Shown here: one piece after another, positions 15,615 through 24,768 of the stretch
How the letters are laid out: each line of letters begins with the position of its first letter
How positions within the stretch are numbered: position 1 is the stretch's first letter
Origin: an uncultured Granulosicoccaceae bacterium
GTDB taxonomy: Bacteria > Pseudomonadota > Gammaproteobacteria > Granulosicoccales > Granulosicoccaceae
NCBI GenBank assembly: GCA_938006335.1
Contig: CALLMF010000027.1
Span: 1 to 64,000 of the forward strand
Direction of reading: 5' to 3'
DNA: 64,000 nt
Notes under the pieces: model-generated
Databases searched by the model: none
What the model was told of the DNA's origin: nothing
The model's input: only the letters and a program-made list of their open reading frames with translations
Translations under genes and position numbers: made by a program

Positions 15615-16529
15615 GCCCTCGTGGCGCAGCTGTCAGGTATCACCCCAGTAACGATGTTGCTTGGCGTGGCGGTCGGCGTGTTGATCGTGCAAATACAGAC
15701 CCTGCTGTCTGCCTGGCGCTGGCAGCTCACCGCAGGTGCGCTCGGTCTGCACATCGGTTTTGTGGAGGCTGCGCGTGAGTACTATCTGGCAACACTGGTG
15801 AATCAGACCTTGCCCGGCGGCGTTGCGGGAGACGCTGCGCGCGTGGTGCGCAGTCGGCATGCGGCCGGAGTAGCTACTGCGGCCCATAGCGTCATGGTAG
15901 AGCGTCTTGCCGGACAAGTGACCCTCGCTGTCATTACGACTGTCGGGCTGGCTGCGTGGCCGTGGCTGTTGCCGGGACGGTCGCCGGTGTCCCCCGTGGT
16001 AGTGCTTGCCGGAATCGTCATTGTCAGCGTGGCGCTGCTCGCCCTGGTGCTCCTTGCGCGTCGCCTGTCGGAGCGGCAGCGAGCGGCACGCTCGGCGATA
16101 GCTGAGCCGCAGCGTACCGTACCGCGCATGATGCAGCGGGCTGCAGAGGTATCGGCTCGCTTTGTCGCGGAGTTTGGCCCGTCGCTGCGCAGGGCGCTGC
16201 TGGAAGAGGGCGCCTGGCGCTTGCAGTTGGCTCTCAACGTCGCGATTGTCCTGAGTTATCTGGCGCTGTTCGCCGTGGCAGCTCATATCGTATCGACGCC
16301 GCTGCCGTGGTTGGCACTGGTCACGATAGTACCGCTGACTCTGCTGGCCATGGCCTTGCCGATCTCCATCGGGGGCTGGGGCGTGCGCGAAGCGGCAGCG
16401 GCCGTGTTGTGGCCGCTGATGGGTCTGGATGCCGAGCTGGGAGTGGTGACCAGCGTCGTGTATGGACTGATTTCGCTGTTCGGTAGTGTGCCGGGAGCGT
16501 TCTTTGTCGTGCGGCGCACTGATCGGTAG
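15555..16529 (+). CDS. YbhN/UPF0104-type flippase-like integral membrane protein
   Basis: 324 residues with about eight membrane segments, of the lysylphosphatidylglycerol-synthase transmembrane-region family. Diagnostic blocks are YYLATLVNQTLPGGVAGDAARVVR, MVERLAGQVTLAV and LPISIGGWGVREAAA. The family includes putative lipid or sugar-lipid flippases. It is arranged head to head with the LtaS-like gene, so both may act on the same envelope lipid, but this is inference. ATG 15555 places the first helix (VAIAAALMLLVFFSLDVHAL) at the start. Confidence 0.85.
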   Translation: MRVAIAAALMLLVFFSLDVHALVAQLSGITPVTMLLGVAVGVLIVQIQTLLSAWRWQLTAGALGLHIGFVEAAREYYLATLVNQTLPGGVAGDAARVVRSRHAAGVATAAHSVMVERLAGQVTLAVITTVGLAAWPWLLPGRSPVSPVVVLAGIVIVSVALLALVLLARRLSERQRAARSAIAEPQRTVPRMMQRAAEVSARFVAEFGPSLRRALLEEGAWRLQLALNVAIVLSYLALFAVAAHIVSTPLPWLALVTIVPLTLLAMALPISIGGWGVREAAAAVLWPLMGLDAELGVVTSVVYGLISLFGSVPGAFFVVRRTDR

Positions 16530-16634
16530 TGCCGACGCCCGACAGGCGTGGATTGTTCCGGTCGCGACTGTCATACAAATGAGCTTCCCAGAAGCTAACC
16601 TCCGGACAACGACCAATGTCTGCAAATACAACTC

Positions 16635-19421
16635 ATGTTCAAGGATACGCAACACCTTGTCTCGATGGCCGTCGTCGCTGCGGTCCTGCTGACGGGCGCG
16701 CCGGTAGCGCTTGGCGCGGGCGAAAGACCCGACGCACCCACGGGGATCATCAGCGGTGTGACGGGGGGCAGCGTCATGCTGTCGTGGCAAGAGCCCGCGG
16801 ATGACGATCGCATCGAGGGCTACAACGTCTATCGTGACAATCAGTACCTGACCACGGTATCGGACACTCGATACGAGGGCGATATCGCTGAAGGCGCCGT
16901 GCACAGCTTTTACGTGGTTGCCTTCGATACGGAACCGCGCCGGTACTCGACCGCTTCCGAGACGGTGTACCTACCGCAGGCCCCCGCGATTGAAGACAAC
17001 AATACGGCGCCTGGCGCTCCTGGTGGTCTGACCGGGACCATCAGCGGCTCGGACGTCGCCTTGCAATGGCAGGCATCCACGGATGACGTGGCGGTACTCG
17101 GCTACAACGTGTACGAGAACAACCGCTACATCACGACGGTAACGGCGACCAACTACACGGGCAGGGTAGAGGCAGGACGCAATTACACCTACTACATCGT
17201 TGCCTTCGATGGCCGGCAGAATTTCTCGCCGCGTTCGCAATCACTCTCCCTGCCGGATGGCGGCTCCGTTCCGGTCAGTGATACCACCGCTCCGAGTCAG
17301 CCACGAGCGCTGACCGGTAACGTCGTGGCGGGTGGCAGTGGAGATACCTTTCGTGTGAGCTGGCAAGCGTCAAGCGACAATGTGCAGGTGCTCGGTTACA
17401 ACGTGTACGTCAATGACAACTACACCACGACCGTGACCGGCACCACGTTCGAGACGGTGTTGGGTGCAGACTCAAGCAATCGGTTCCAGATCGTTGCCTT
17501 TGATGCGGTACCGAATTTTTCACAACCGTCCGAGTCCCTGACGCTGCACCGCGGCTCATCTGCCACTGACCCCGCCGATGGGCCCGACACCACGCCCGTT
17601 GATAGCGATGTGGTACTCAGCGCAGCGACTGGATTGACGGGCACCATGGATCAGAACGGCAACGTTCGGATCACCTGGTCTGCGCCGAGCGTTGGCAACC
17701 CGACCGGCTACAACGTGTACCGTAACAACGCCTATGTCGCCTCGGTATCAACATCGAGCTACAGCGCCACGCTGAACCCTGACGAGGTGTACTCGTTCTA
17801 CGTGACCGCCTACGACGGTCGCGGCAATTTTTCTGCACGTTCGGCGCGACTGACGCTTCCGGACAGCGACAACCTGGCGCCGTTCTTCGTGAACCTCGAA
17901 GATCAGGTCATCGAAGCCGGCCCCGTCTGGGAATACCGTATTCAGCCAGCGGATATCGACGGGGATCTTCCTGGCTTGTTCATCGGCACGCTACCCACGG
18001 GCATGCAGGAGCTCGACAACCGCGACGGGTCGCGCACCTTGCGCTGGAGACCACTGCAACCCGATGTCGGCAACTATTCGATCGAGATCACGGCCTACGA
18101 TGCAGACGACCCTGATCTGACCACGGTGGTCTCGCTCGGCTTGCAAGTGGTGTTACCTGCTGATCTGTCGATCATCCCGAACCTGGCGCCGACCATTGAT
18201 GCTGTAGGTGATCATGTCGTGCGAGCGGGCGATCCCATCGTGCTGCGAGTAAAGGCGGTCGATGCCAATGGCACCGTGCCTGATCTTGTCATCCTGAATC
18301 CACCGGAAGGGTCGACCTTCACCGCGCTGGCGACAGACCCGCGCGTGAGGGAGCTTCGCTACCAGAGCGGCGCGGACGACATCGGTGTCACCGTCTTCGA
18401 CTTTTTCGCAACCGATGCAGAAGACGCATCCCTCACGGCTACCGCCACGGCCTCATTGGAGTTTCGACCGGGCTCGGCGTTTGAACGAGACGGCAGCCGT
18501 CTACGAAACCTTGCACGCCAGGCAGGGATCGATATCGGCTACGCCTCGCTGCTGGAAGTCACGGCCAAACCCGATGGCGTGCTCTATCAGGACATTGCAC
18601 GCGAGGAGTTCAACCTGGTGACCCCTGAGAATTCCATGAAGTGGGGGTATGTGAATCCGGAGCGCGGTGTGTATCGCTGGGAAGAGGCTGACACGCTGGT
18701 GGCCTTTGCCGCCCAACACGGCATGCAGGTGCATGGTCATGCGCTGGTGTGGTACGCCCAGTTGCCACAGTGGGTGCAACAGTCGGATGTTGCCGAGCGT
18801 GAGTCTTTGATGAACGCGTTCATCGATACGATGATCGCGCGCTACCCCAACGTGGATATCTGGGATGTCGTCAACGAAGCGTTTGAAGACGATGGCCGTT
18901 TTCGTAATTCGGTGTGGTTCGAGGCGATGGGAGAGAGCCATATCGACCGGGCCTTCCGACGCGCCCGGCTAAACGACGCCGACGCCACGCTGATCTACAA
19001 CGACTACGACGTGGCAGCGGGAGGCCCCAAGACCGATGCCATGTATGCGCTGGTCGCGCGCCTTGTCCGCGATGGTGTGCCCATCGACGGGGTGGGATTT
19101 CAGATGCACGTGACCACGGACTATCAGGATTTTGCAGCGGTCGCCGCCACCTTCCAGCGCTTTGCCGATCTCGGGCTCGATATCTACATCACTGAACTGG
19201 ACGTCAACCGCGTGGACGGTGATAGTGACGCCGATCAGGCAGCGGTGTTTGCCAACACGGTGCGCACCTGCATGCAACAGCCGGCGTGCCGGGCGGTGCA
19301 AACCTGGGGCTTTACGGATCGCTACACATGGCGATCGCCGAACACGCCGCTATTGCTGGATGAGGAATATCAGGCCAAGGAGTCTTATCGCGCCGTGCAA
19401 CGGGCGCTGACGGGGCAGTGA
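16635..19421 (+). CDS. Secreted GH10 endo-1,4-beta-xylanase with fibronectin III repeats
   Basis: 928 residues, exported (signal LVSMAVVAAVLLTGAPVALG). Four fibronectin type III modules run roughly 30-125, 125-220, 222-315 and 330-420, each with a GYNVY phrase and a FYVVAFD-like end. Two Ig/cadherin-like modules follow (about 420-620). The GH10 domain covers about 630-928. Its acid/base Glu is in WDVVNEAFED and its nucleophile Glu in IYITELDVNR, with VTPENSMKWGYVNPE and HGHALVWYAQLPQW also typical. It should hydrolyse xylan outside the cell, with FN3 modules as spacers. No other xylan-use gene is adjacent, so it looks like a stand-alone enzyme. Confidence 0.95.
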   Translation: MFKDTQHLVSMAVVAAVLLTGAPVALGAGERPDAPTGIISGVTGGSVMLSWQEPADDDRIEGYNVYRDNQYLTTVSDTRYEGDIAEGAVHSFYVVAFDTEPRRYSTASETVYLPQAPAIEDNNTAPGAPGGLTGTISGSDVALQWQASTDDVAVLGYNVYENNRYITTVTATNYTGRVEAGRNYTYYIVAFDGRQNFSPRSQSLSLPDGGSVPVSDTTAPSQPRALTGNVVAGGSGDTFRVSWQASSDNVQVLGYNVYVNDNYTTTVTGTTFETVLGADSSNRFQIVAFDAVPNFSQPSESLTLHRGSSATDPADGPDTTPVDSDVVLSAATGLTGTMDQNGNVRITWSAPSVGNPTGYNVYRNNAYVASVSTSSYSATLNPDEVYSFYVTAYDGRGNFSARSARLTLPDSDNLAPFFVNLEDQVIEAGPVWEYRIQPADIDGDLPGLFIGTLPTGMQELDNRDGSRTLRWRPLQPDVGNYSIEITAYDADDPDLTTVVSLGLQVVLPADLSIIPNLAPTIDAVGDHVVRAGDPIVLRVKAVDANGTVPDLVILNPPEGSTFTALATDPRVRELRYQSGADDIGVTVFDFFATDAEDASLTATATASLEFRPGSAFERDGSRLRNLARQAGIDIGYASLLEVTAKPDGVLYQDIAREEFNLVTPENSMKWGYVNPERGVYRWEEADTLVAFAAQHGMQVHGHALVWYAQLPQWVQQSDVAERESLMNAFIDTMIARYPNVDIWDVVNEAFEDDGRFRNSVWFEAMGESHIDRAFRRARLNDADATLIYNDYDVAAGGPKTDAMYALVARLVRDGVPIDGVGFQMHVTTDYQDFAAVAATFQRFADLGLDIYITELDVNRVDGDSDADQAAVFANTVRTCMQQPACRAVQTWGFTDRYTWRSPNTPLLLDEEYQAKESYRAVQRALTGQ

Positions 19422-19452
19422 TCCGACGGCCGTGATTTGCAGGGCGGTGCCG

Positions 19453-20199
19453 TCAGTTGCCGGGCTGGCGCCGCATCAGCCACTGCGTGTCGCGTGCAAA
19501 CGATGCGATCAGGCACAATAGTGCGCTGACGCCGAGCAGCGTTGCGAGGGTGCCGTTGATCAGTGGTGTCAGCAAGGCTGCAAGCGTTGCGACCTGAATG
19601 ACGCAAACGGTCTTGCGACGCATCGAGGGGAACAAGGGCTGTTGCAATGCCGGGAAGTACAGGCCTGCGGCAACGAAGAGATATCGGAGTACGCCAAGAC
19701 CGAGAATCCAGATGCCGAACTGCTGACTGCGCCACAGCAACAGGCTCATGACCAGTGCCAGTAGCGCATCGACTTCCATGTCAAAACGCGCACCAAACGC
19801 GGTTGACTCATTGCGACTCCGGGCGAGATAGCCATCAAGGCCATCCATCAGCAATGCAACGATCGCAATAATACTGAGTACCCAGAAGATGCCGCTGCCG
19901 ATCTGGTCCGCGACGGGCACGAAGGCGGCAAGAAGCACGGTCGCGCCTGCACGTATCGTGGTGACGGTATTGGCGAGCCCGAAGTAGCTCGACAGTGGTG
20001 CGGATCGGGTGAGTCCGCGTACGATCAGCACGCCGACCACAGCCCACACGAGCATGGCGGTAACGATGGGTGTCGCACTGGTGTCACCCGCAGCGGTGAC
20101 GATACATGTCGCCGCAACGGTCGCGGCCATGGTGCTTGTCAGCGCGAATGCCGCCTTGTCGGGCAGGCCCGGTCGGTACCCTTGTGGCAGATCAGGCAT
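19453..20199 (-). CDS. CDP-alcohol phosphatidyltransferase family protein
   Basis: 248 residues, about six membrane helices. The family motif is complete: DGLDGYLARSRNESTAFGARFDMEVDA, i.e. D..DG..AR, then G...D...D. These enzymes exchange CMP of a CDP-alcohol for another alcohol, most often making phospholipids or lipid-linked headgroups. It starts only 16 bp after the GTP cyclohydrolase II gene and reads the same way, so the pair should be co-transcribed. That pairing is unusual and is part of the cluster discussed in the findings. Confidence 0.85.
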   Translation of the reverse strand: MPDLPQGYRPGLPDKAAFALTSTMAATVAATCIVTAAGDTSATPIVTAMLVWAVVGVLIVRGLTRSAPLSSYFGLANTVTTIRAGATVLLAAFVPVADQIGSGIFWVLSIIAIVALLMDGLDGYLARSRNESTAFGARFDMEVDALLALVMSLLLWRSQQFGIWILGLGVLRYLFVAAGLYFPALQQPLFPSMRRKTVCVIQVATLAALLTPLINGTLATLLGVSALLCLIASFARDTQWLMRRQPGN

Positions 20200-20215
20200 G
20201 ACTTACTGCGCGAAA

Positions 20216-21358
20216 TCAGTGGTCACGCAAACCGCCTTCGGCGACCGAGGGCAAGTGCCCGCCAAGATCGCGCTTGGTCTGCAGATAGTGAAGGTTGTGC
20301 GGATTAATGGAGCCGGATACCGCCACTTGTTCCACCACCTGGATGCCGTTGCTATCAAGTGCGCTTATCTTGGCTGGATTGTTGGTGAGCAAGCGGATCT
20401 GCTCTATTCCAAGATCGGTAAGTATGGTGAGCGCGGGCGTAAAGTCGCGACCATCGGCGCCGAAGCCGAGGTGCCGGTCCGCATCAATGGTGTCATGTCC
20501 TACCGCTTGCATGCTGTAGGCGCGCATCTTGTTGGCGAGTCCGATGCCGCGGCCTTCCTGATCCAGATAAAGGATCACGCCACCGCCGTTGGCCTCCATG
20601 TGTTCGACGGCACCGGCGAGCTGTTCGCCACAATCGCAACGCAAGCTGCCAAACAGGTCGCCGGTAAAGCAGGCTGAATGCAGTCGCACGTTGACCGGTT
20701 CTTCCATGTCCGGAGTCCCGACTACCACAGCGACATGTTGTGCATCGCCAAAGCGCTCGCGGTACACCACAAACTCGGTCTCGGCGGCATGCTCGAGCTG
20801 CACCTGAGCCTGAGATGCACGCTCGAGCAAGCGCCCGCGCACCGCGGCGTATACCTTGACCTCGTCCGCACTGATCGGCTGGGCGCCGTCGAGCACACAC
20901 GCTTCGCTGCAGACAAGCAGTGCAGGCATGCGACCGGCCTGACGTGCCAGCTCGAGCACGGCAGTCGCCTGTGGCGAACGGTCGGCACGGCATTCGAAAG
21001 GACCGTGGTACACATCGGTCGGATCGATGATGCCGGCAAGCTTGCGCAGTTGTTCAAGCGGTGTGGCTCCGGGCAAGGTCACCTCGACGGCATCGGTCGT
21101 GAAGTCATGCCCCAGCACACTGGCGCGCTCGCGGCTGATCAGCAGCTTGATCTGTCCGCTGCGATGGCGCGTGAGCATGTCCCCGTTGAGGTGCTCGATC
21201 ACAACGTAGCTGCTGGCGAGTTTGCCGTCGGAGACGGTTACAGGTCGTCCATGGCGGAGCACGAAGATCGCATGGTTGACCCTGAACGCCGTGCCGGTTA
21301 TGTCGGAATCGCCCATACGTCGCGTGTGTAGAGGGTCGACTGCAGTGTTGTTCGACAT
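20216..21358 (-). CDS. GTP cyclohydrolase II with a degenerate RibB-like N-terminal domain
   Basis: The C-terminal half (about residue 190 on) is a full GTP cyclohydrolase II, which opens GTP to a diaminopyrimidine ribosyl phosphate with loss of formate and pyrophosphate. The zinc cysteines are in LHSACFTGDLFGSLRCDC and the catalytic/GTP region is DQEGRGIGLANKMRAYS. The N-terminal half has the outline of a DHBP synthase domain, but the acidic DRENEGD-type signature is absent, so that activity is unlikely. ATG 21358 is chosen over 21391 because of AAGGG upstream. It is divergent from the RibD-reductase gene. Confidence 0.87.
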   Translation of the reverse strand: MSNNTAVDPLHTRRMGDSDITGTAFRVNHAIFVLRHGRPVTVSDGKLASSYVVIEHLNGDMLTRHRSGQIKLLISRERASVLGHDFTTDAVEVTLPGATPLEQLRKLAGIIDPTDVYHGPFECRADRSPQATAVLELARQAGRMPALLVCSEACVLDGAQPISADEVKVYAAVRGRLLERASQAQVQLEHAAETEFVVYRERFGDAQHVAVVVGTPDMEEPVNVRLHSACFTGDLFGSLRCDCGEQLAGAVEHMEANGGGVILYLDQEGRGIGLANKMRAYSMQAVGHDTIDADRHLGFGADGRDFTPALTILTDLGIEQIRLLTNNPAKISALDSNGIQVVEQVAVSGSINPHNLHYLQTKRDLGGHLPSVAEGGLRDH

Positions 21359-21505
21359 CAATGGACGCCCTTGAGTGATACTTGATTCCATGTCGTTACG
21401 ATGACAGGGCGCGGTTGGCGCACCACTGGTATTGGAAAATCGACACGGTATGTGGCGATCCTTGGGCGCGGCGTGCCCTCCGATCTTGACCTGTTGACAG
21501 AACCG

Positions 21506-22327
21506 ATGAGTGATTCACTTCACAGAACGTGGGCAGCGCTGCTCGAAATGGCTGATGCCCGCCGTGCTGGCGCTCCATATGAAATGCCGTCTGGGCTCAT
21601 GCCGGATCTCGTGCAGCTCTACGCCATGGTGGCAACGGGTGATGACCATGGCCGCTTGCTGATCGCTCATCTGGGCCAGAGCATTGACGGCTGTATTGCG
21701 ACGGAAAACGGCGACTCGGTTCAGGTTACGGGGCAGGAGAATTTTGTTCACCTGCATCGATTGCGCGCCCTGTCTGACGCCATCGTCGTTGGTGCGCAGA
21801 CGGCGCGGGCCGACGACCCGAAGCTGACGACACGCCTGGTGGAAGGACCATCACCCGCGCGGGTCATCATCGATCAGCGTGGGGAACTGCCACCGCATCT
21901 TGGTGTGTTTACCGATACCGACGCAGATACGTACCTGGTATGCGCCCACGGTGTCAGTACATCGTCGGTGCCGGCCGACAAGCACATCCCTGTACCCATC
22001 GTCGATGGGCGACTGTGCATGCGAGCCATGCGTGATGACTTGGCTGATCGCGGCATGCACGTTGTGTTTGTGGAAGGCGGCGGGGTAACGGTCACCCATC
22101 TTGTGCAGGCGGATCTCGTCGATCGTCTGCATATTGCGGTTGCCCCGGTACTGATCGGGCGCGGTCGGCGCGGCCTTGCATTGCCTTCGGCAGCGGACAT
22201 GTCAGCGGCGATTCGTCCAGCCGCCCATTGCTATCGCATGGGAGAGGATGTGCTTTGGGATCTGGACCTCTCCAGGACCGGCGTACGCCAGGAGACATCG
22301 CCTCAAGAGCCGACGCTGATTTACTGA
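21506..22327 (+). CDS. RibD C-terminal (reductase) domain protein
   Basis: About 273 residues. The C-terminal three quarters is the dihydrofolate-reductase-like RibD reductase: HGRLLIAHLGQSIDGCIATE, LHRLRALSDAIVVGAQTARADDP, then VVFVEGGGVTVTHLV. The zinc deaminase domain of bifunctional RibD (HAE and PC..C motifs) is missing; the first 55 residues are an unrelated helical segment. Such reductases reduce the ribosyl side chain of the GTP cyclohydrolase II product or act on similar pyrimidines. The frame is open to 21401 without a better start. Located between divergent ribA and a convergent methyltransferase gene. Confidence 0.85.
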   Translation: MSDSLHRTWAALLEMADARRAGAPYEMPSGLMPDLVQLYAMVATGDDHGRLLIAHLGQSIDGCIATENGDSVQVTGQENFVHLHRLRALSDAIVVGAQTARADDPKLTTRLVEGPSPARVIIDQRGELPPHLGVFTDTDADTYLVCAHGVSTSSVPADKHIPVPIVDGRLCMRAMRDDLADRGMHVVFVEGGGVTVTHLVQADLVDRLHIAVAPVLIGRGRRGLALPSAADMSAAIRPAAHCYRMGEDVLWDLDLSRTGVRQETSPQEPTLIY

Positions 22328-22357
22328 AGCACAAACACCATCGGGCGACGATGTTGC

Positions 22358-23248
22358 TCAGACATCAGGTGGAACACCCAGCACATCCACATGCCCGACC
22401 GTCAGATGGAGTTGCCCTCGTATACGTTGTTCGTGCCGTCGCTGAAGCCACGCATCGATCTGATCTTTTTCTGCTGGGCATTGCTCGCGCGCAGCCTCGC
22501 ACCATCCTTCCATCAGTGTTGCTTGCAAGGCGGTTGATTCGTGTTTCAGCTGCCAGTCCGTGTGCTCGACTTGCACCTTGTATCCGCGCTGCTGCAGCTC
22601 GCGCGCCATGCTGTGTCCGCCCTCAGGGCCCAGCGCGGCACCGAGGCCCTTGTCGCGATGCTGGTGCGCGTTTACCAGTGCGATCAAGCGCGAGTCGTAG
22701 TCGTGAGTGGGGTGGCAGTCGATGTCGCCGTTGTAGCTCAGTGCAAACAGGCAGGCTGCGTGGCTGCTGGTGATGGCCTCGGCCAACGAGGCGATGCGAT
22801 CCGCGGAGAACAGATCCAGCAGGGCAGAGGCGGTGACCAGCGCTGCATCGCTGCAGTCGGGCCAGGCATTGGCAAGATCCAGTGTTGTCAGTGCAATGGT
22901 GGTGTGCGTCTTGTTGCCGTCAAGCAAGAGCCCTTGTTCGTCTGCTTGCAGCGTCAGTCCCCTGGCTGAGGCCCACGTACCCAGCCGCATCGTCAGATGG
23001 GACAGTAGCTCGGGGTCGTTGTCGACCAGCTCCCAGTGTTGCAATACACCCAGCTGCGGTTGCAGGTAGCGCACGTTCGAGCCAGTCCCGGTGCCCAGAT
23101 CGATGATGCGGTTGGGAGTGTCTGATGCGTTGCTTGCACCTTTCCGACGGTTGAGCCAGGCTTGCAATAACGCAAGCAAGGCGTCGGAGCGGGACTCGTG
23201 ATCGGCCGCTTCACGCAGGGTCAACCAATCGGCGCTGAAGCTGCTCAT
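22358..23248 (-). CDS. SAM-dependent methyltransferase, class I
   Basis: 296 residues from ATG 23248. The SAM-binding core is RIIDLGTGTGSNVRYLQPQL, followed by WELVDNDPELL (acidic end of strand 2) and DLANAWPDCSDAALVTASALLDLFS. The C-terminal part, with FALSYNGDIDCHPTHDYDSRL and EGGHSMARELQQRGY, does not match a named methyltransferase I know. It begins 40 bp after the glycosyltransferase gene and is the last gene of the minus-strand operon. The substrate is probably the product of the neighbouring cluster. Confidence 0.82.
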   Translation of the reverse strand: MSSFSADWLTLREAADHESRSDALLALLQAWLNRRKGASNASDTPNRIIDLGTGTGSNVRYLQPQLGVLQHWELVDNDPELLSHLTMRLGTWASARGLTLQADEQGLLLDGNKTHTTIALTTLDLANAWPDCSDAALVTASALLDLFSADRIASLAEAITSSHAACLFALSYNGDIDCHPTHDYDSRLIALVNAHQHRDKGLGAALGPEGGHSMARELQQRGYKVQVEHTDWQLKHESTALQATLMEGWCEAAREQCPAEKDQIDAWLQRRHEQRIRGQLHLTVGHVDVLGVPPDV

Positions 23249-23288
23249 CGGTAGTTTTCCATTCGTGTGTTGTGTCGAATCAACGGCA

Positions 23289-24353
23289 TCACGAAGTACG
23301 GGTGCCGGAACAGGCCTCGGCGAACTGCACCGCCGCATCGCGCCATGACGAGAGTTGCAGACGTTCCTTTCGCGCCGCTTGTGTCAGCGTTTCAAGCGTG
23401 GTGGCGTCTGTCAGCACGTGCTCCAGAGCATCGGCGAGTGCCGCTGTGTCATCCGGTGGTACCAGCACGCCCGTGCCGTCCGGCACGGTGTCGGGGATGG
23501 CACCTGCTGTGGTCGAAATGATCGGCAATCCGTGAGCGATCGCCTCTGTCAGTACCATGCCGAAGCCTTCGTGAAAGGACGGTAGGACGAACAGGTCAGC
23601 GTTGAGATAGTGCTGCTCCAGAGCCGCGTCATCCGCCTCTCCGTGAAAGGTGAGTTTTCCGGCGATGTCGGTCGCTTCCAATTGCTGTTGCAGTGAGCGC
23701 CAGTGGTTTGCGTCACGTTCGATGCTTCCGACGCAGTGTGCTTCCCAGCGTAGATCCGGGCAGCGCTGTTGCAGCCTTTGCAGGGCTGCTATCAGAACGC
23801 CGTGACCCTTGCGCTCGGTGATCGTGGCCACACACAGGAGCTGCGCTACATCCCCCCGCTGATCATCGGATAGTGGCCCTCTGTCCGTGCCGGGCTCCAC
23901 GGTGACGATGCGCTCATCACTGACGTGGTAATCGGCAAGCGATGCGGTTGTAGACGGGCTCGTCGTGATGACGCGAGAGACATGCACGAGTGCGTCGGTT
24001 TCCTGCTGGCGCAGGCGCGCGGCAACGTCGGGAGTCAGTCCGGTTTCCAGCGCCAGCGGATGGTGTACCAGAGCGATCAACTGCAGGCGATGCGCGTGTC
24101 GCGCAAGCACGTCGCTCAAGACCGCGCAGGCGAGCCCGTCGATCACCACCACATGATGGTCGTCGAGTTGCTCGAGTACCGCATCTGCGTGTGCGGTATC
24201 CGCCGTGCTCGGAAATGGAAAGCTGCCAGCCAGTGGGTGCACCTCGACGACATGGCCGAGAGACCTCAGTTCCTCGATGATGCGCTTGTCGTAGCGATAG
24301 CCACCGGTGCGTGTGTCGAGCGACCCGGGGACGAGAAAAGCTGCCTTGATCAC
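23289..24353 (-). CDS. Glycosyltransferase family 4 (GT-B fold)
   Basis: 354 residues. The N-terminal acceptor domain opens with [21 protein letters not shown]. The donor domain has [30 protein letters not shown] and the retaining-enzyme E-x7-E motif in [20 protein letters not shown]. Family members transfer sugars from UDP- or GDP-sugars. It starts with GTG 24353, overlapping the stop of the PTPS-like gene as GTGA. Its presence among pterin-type genes suggests glycosylation of a pteridine or lipid product, which is inference. Confidence 0.88.
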   Translation of the reverse strand: MIKAAFLVPGSLDTRTGGYRYDKRIIEELRSLGHVVEVHPLAGSFPFPSTADTAHADAVLEQLDDHHVVVIDGLACAVLSDVLARHAHRLQLIALVHHPLALETGLTPDVAARLRQQETDALVHVSRVITTSPSTTASLADYHVSDERIVTVEPGTDRGPLSDDQRGDVAQLLCVATITERKGHGVLIAALQRLQQRCPDLRWEAHCVGSIERDANHWRSLQQQLEATDIAGKLTFHGEADDAALEQHYLNADLFVLPSFHEGFGMVLTEAIAHGLPIISTTAGAIPDTVPDGTGVLVPPDDTAALADALEHVLTDATTLETLTQAARKERLQLSSWRDAAVQFAEACSGTRTS

Positions 24354-24763
24354 GCGCTGTTGTGCGGAAGGTCGCCTTCGAAGCTCGCCCAGGCCACGTG
24401 CGACTCGTGCAGCGTCACGCGCATGCTGCTCAGACCCGCGGCAGCGGCGCCCATGTCACCGCGGCTGATCTTGCCTGCCAATTGCTCGAAGATCGCGTGA
24501 GCCAGAAACTCGGTCGTGGTGTTCTGTCCCGCGAACGCGTCATGTTCATCGAGGTTGCGAAAGTTCAGGTCGGCGAGCACGTCCTTGAGCGCAACGCTGG
24601 CAAGGCCGATGTCCACCACCAGATTGTCATCATCCAGGGAAGGACGCCGCACCTCGACATCCACGATGTAGGTGGCGCCGTGCATGGCGCGTGCAGGCCC
24701 AAAGACATCGCCGCGGAAACTGTGGGCGATCATGAAGTGATCGCGAACGTTGAGACTGAACAT
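24350..24763 (-). CDS. 6-pyruvoyl-tetrahydropterin synthase / QueD-like protein, divergent active site
   Basis: 137 residues with the T-fold layout of PTPS and Que[18 protein letters not shown], then [50 protein letters not shown] and [15 protein letters not shown]. The usual catalytic Cys before the HGH motif is absent, and the motif is HGA, so one of three zinc histidines is lost. The late Asp/His and His/Glu pairs remain. It may bind or isomerise a pterin-like substrate without ordinary PTPS chemistry. I recall relatives with the same HGA pattern annotated as 6-carboxytetrahydropterin synthase, so it is probably a conserved clade. It begins 5 bp after the dehydrogenase stop. Confidence 0.8.
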   Translation of the reverse strand: MFSLNVRDHFMIAHSFRGDVFGPARAMHGATYIVDVEVRRPSLDDDNLVVDIGLASVALKDVLADLNFRNLDEHDAFAGQNTTTEFLAHAIFEQLAGKISRGDMGAAAAGLSSMRVTLHESHVAWASFEGDLPHNSA

Positions 24764-24768
24764 GGGAA

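Noticed and set aside
15633-16904. 423-codon minus-strand frame across the flippase gene
   Set aside because: Antisense to a membrane-protein gene with clear family motifs.
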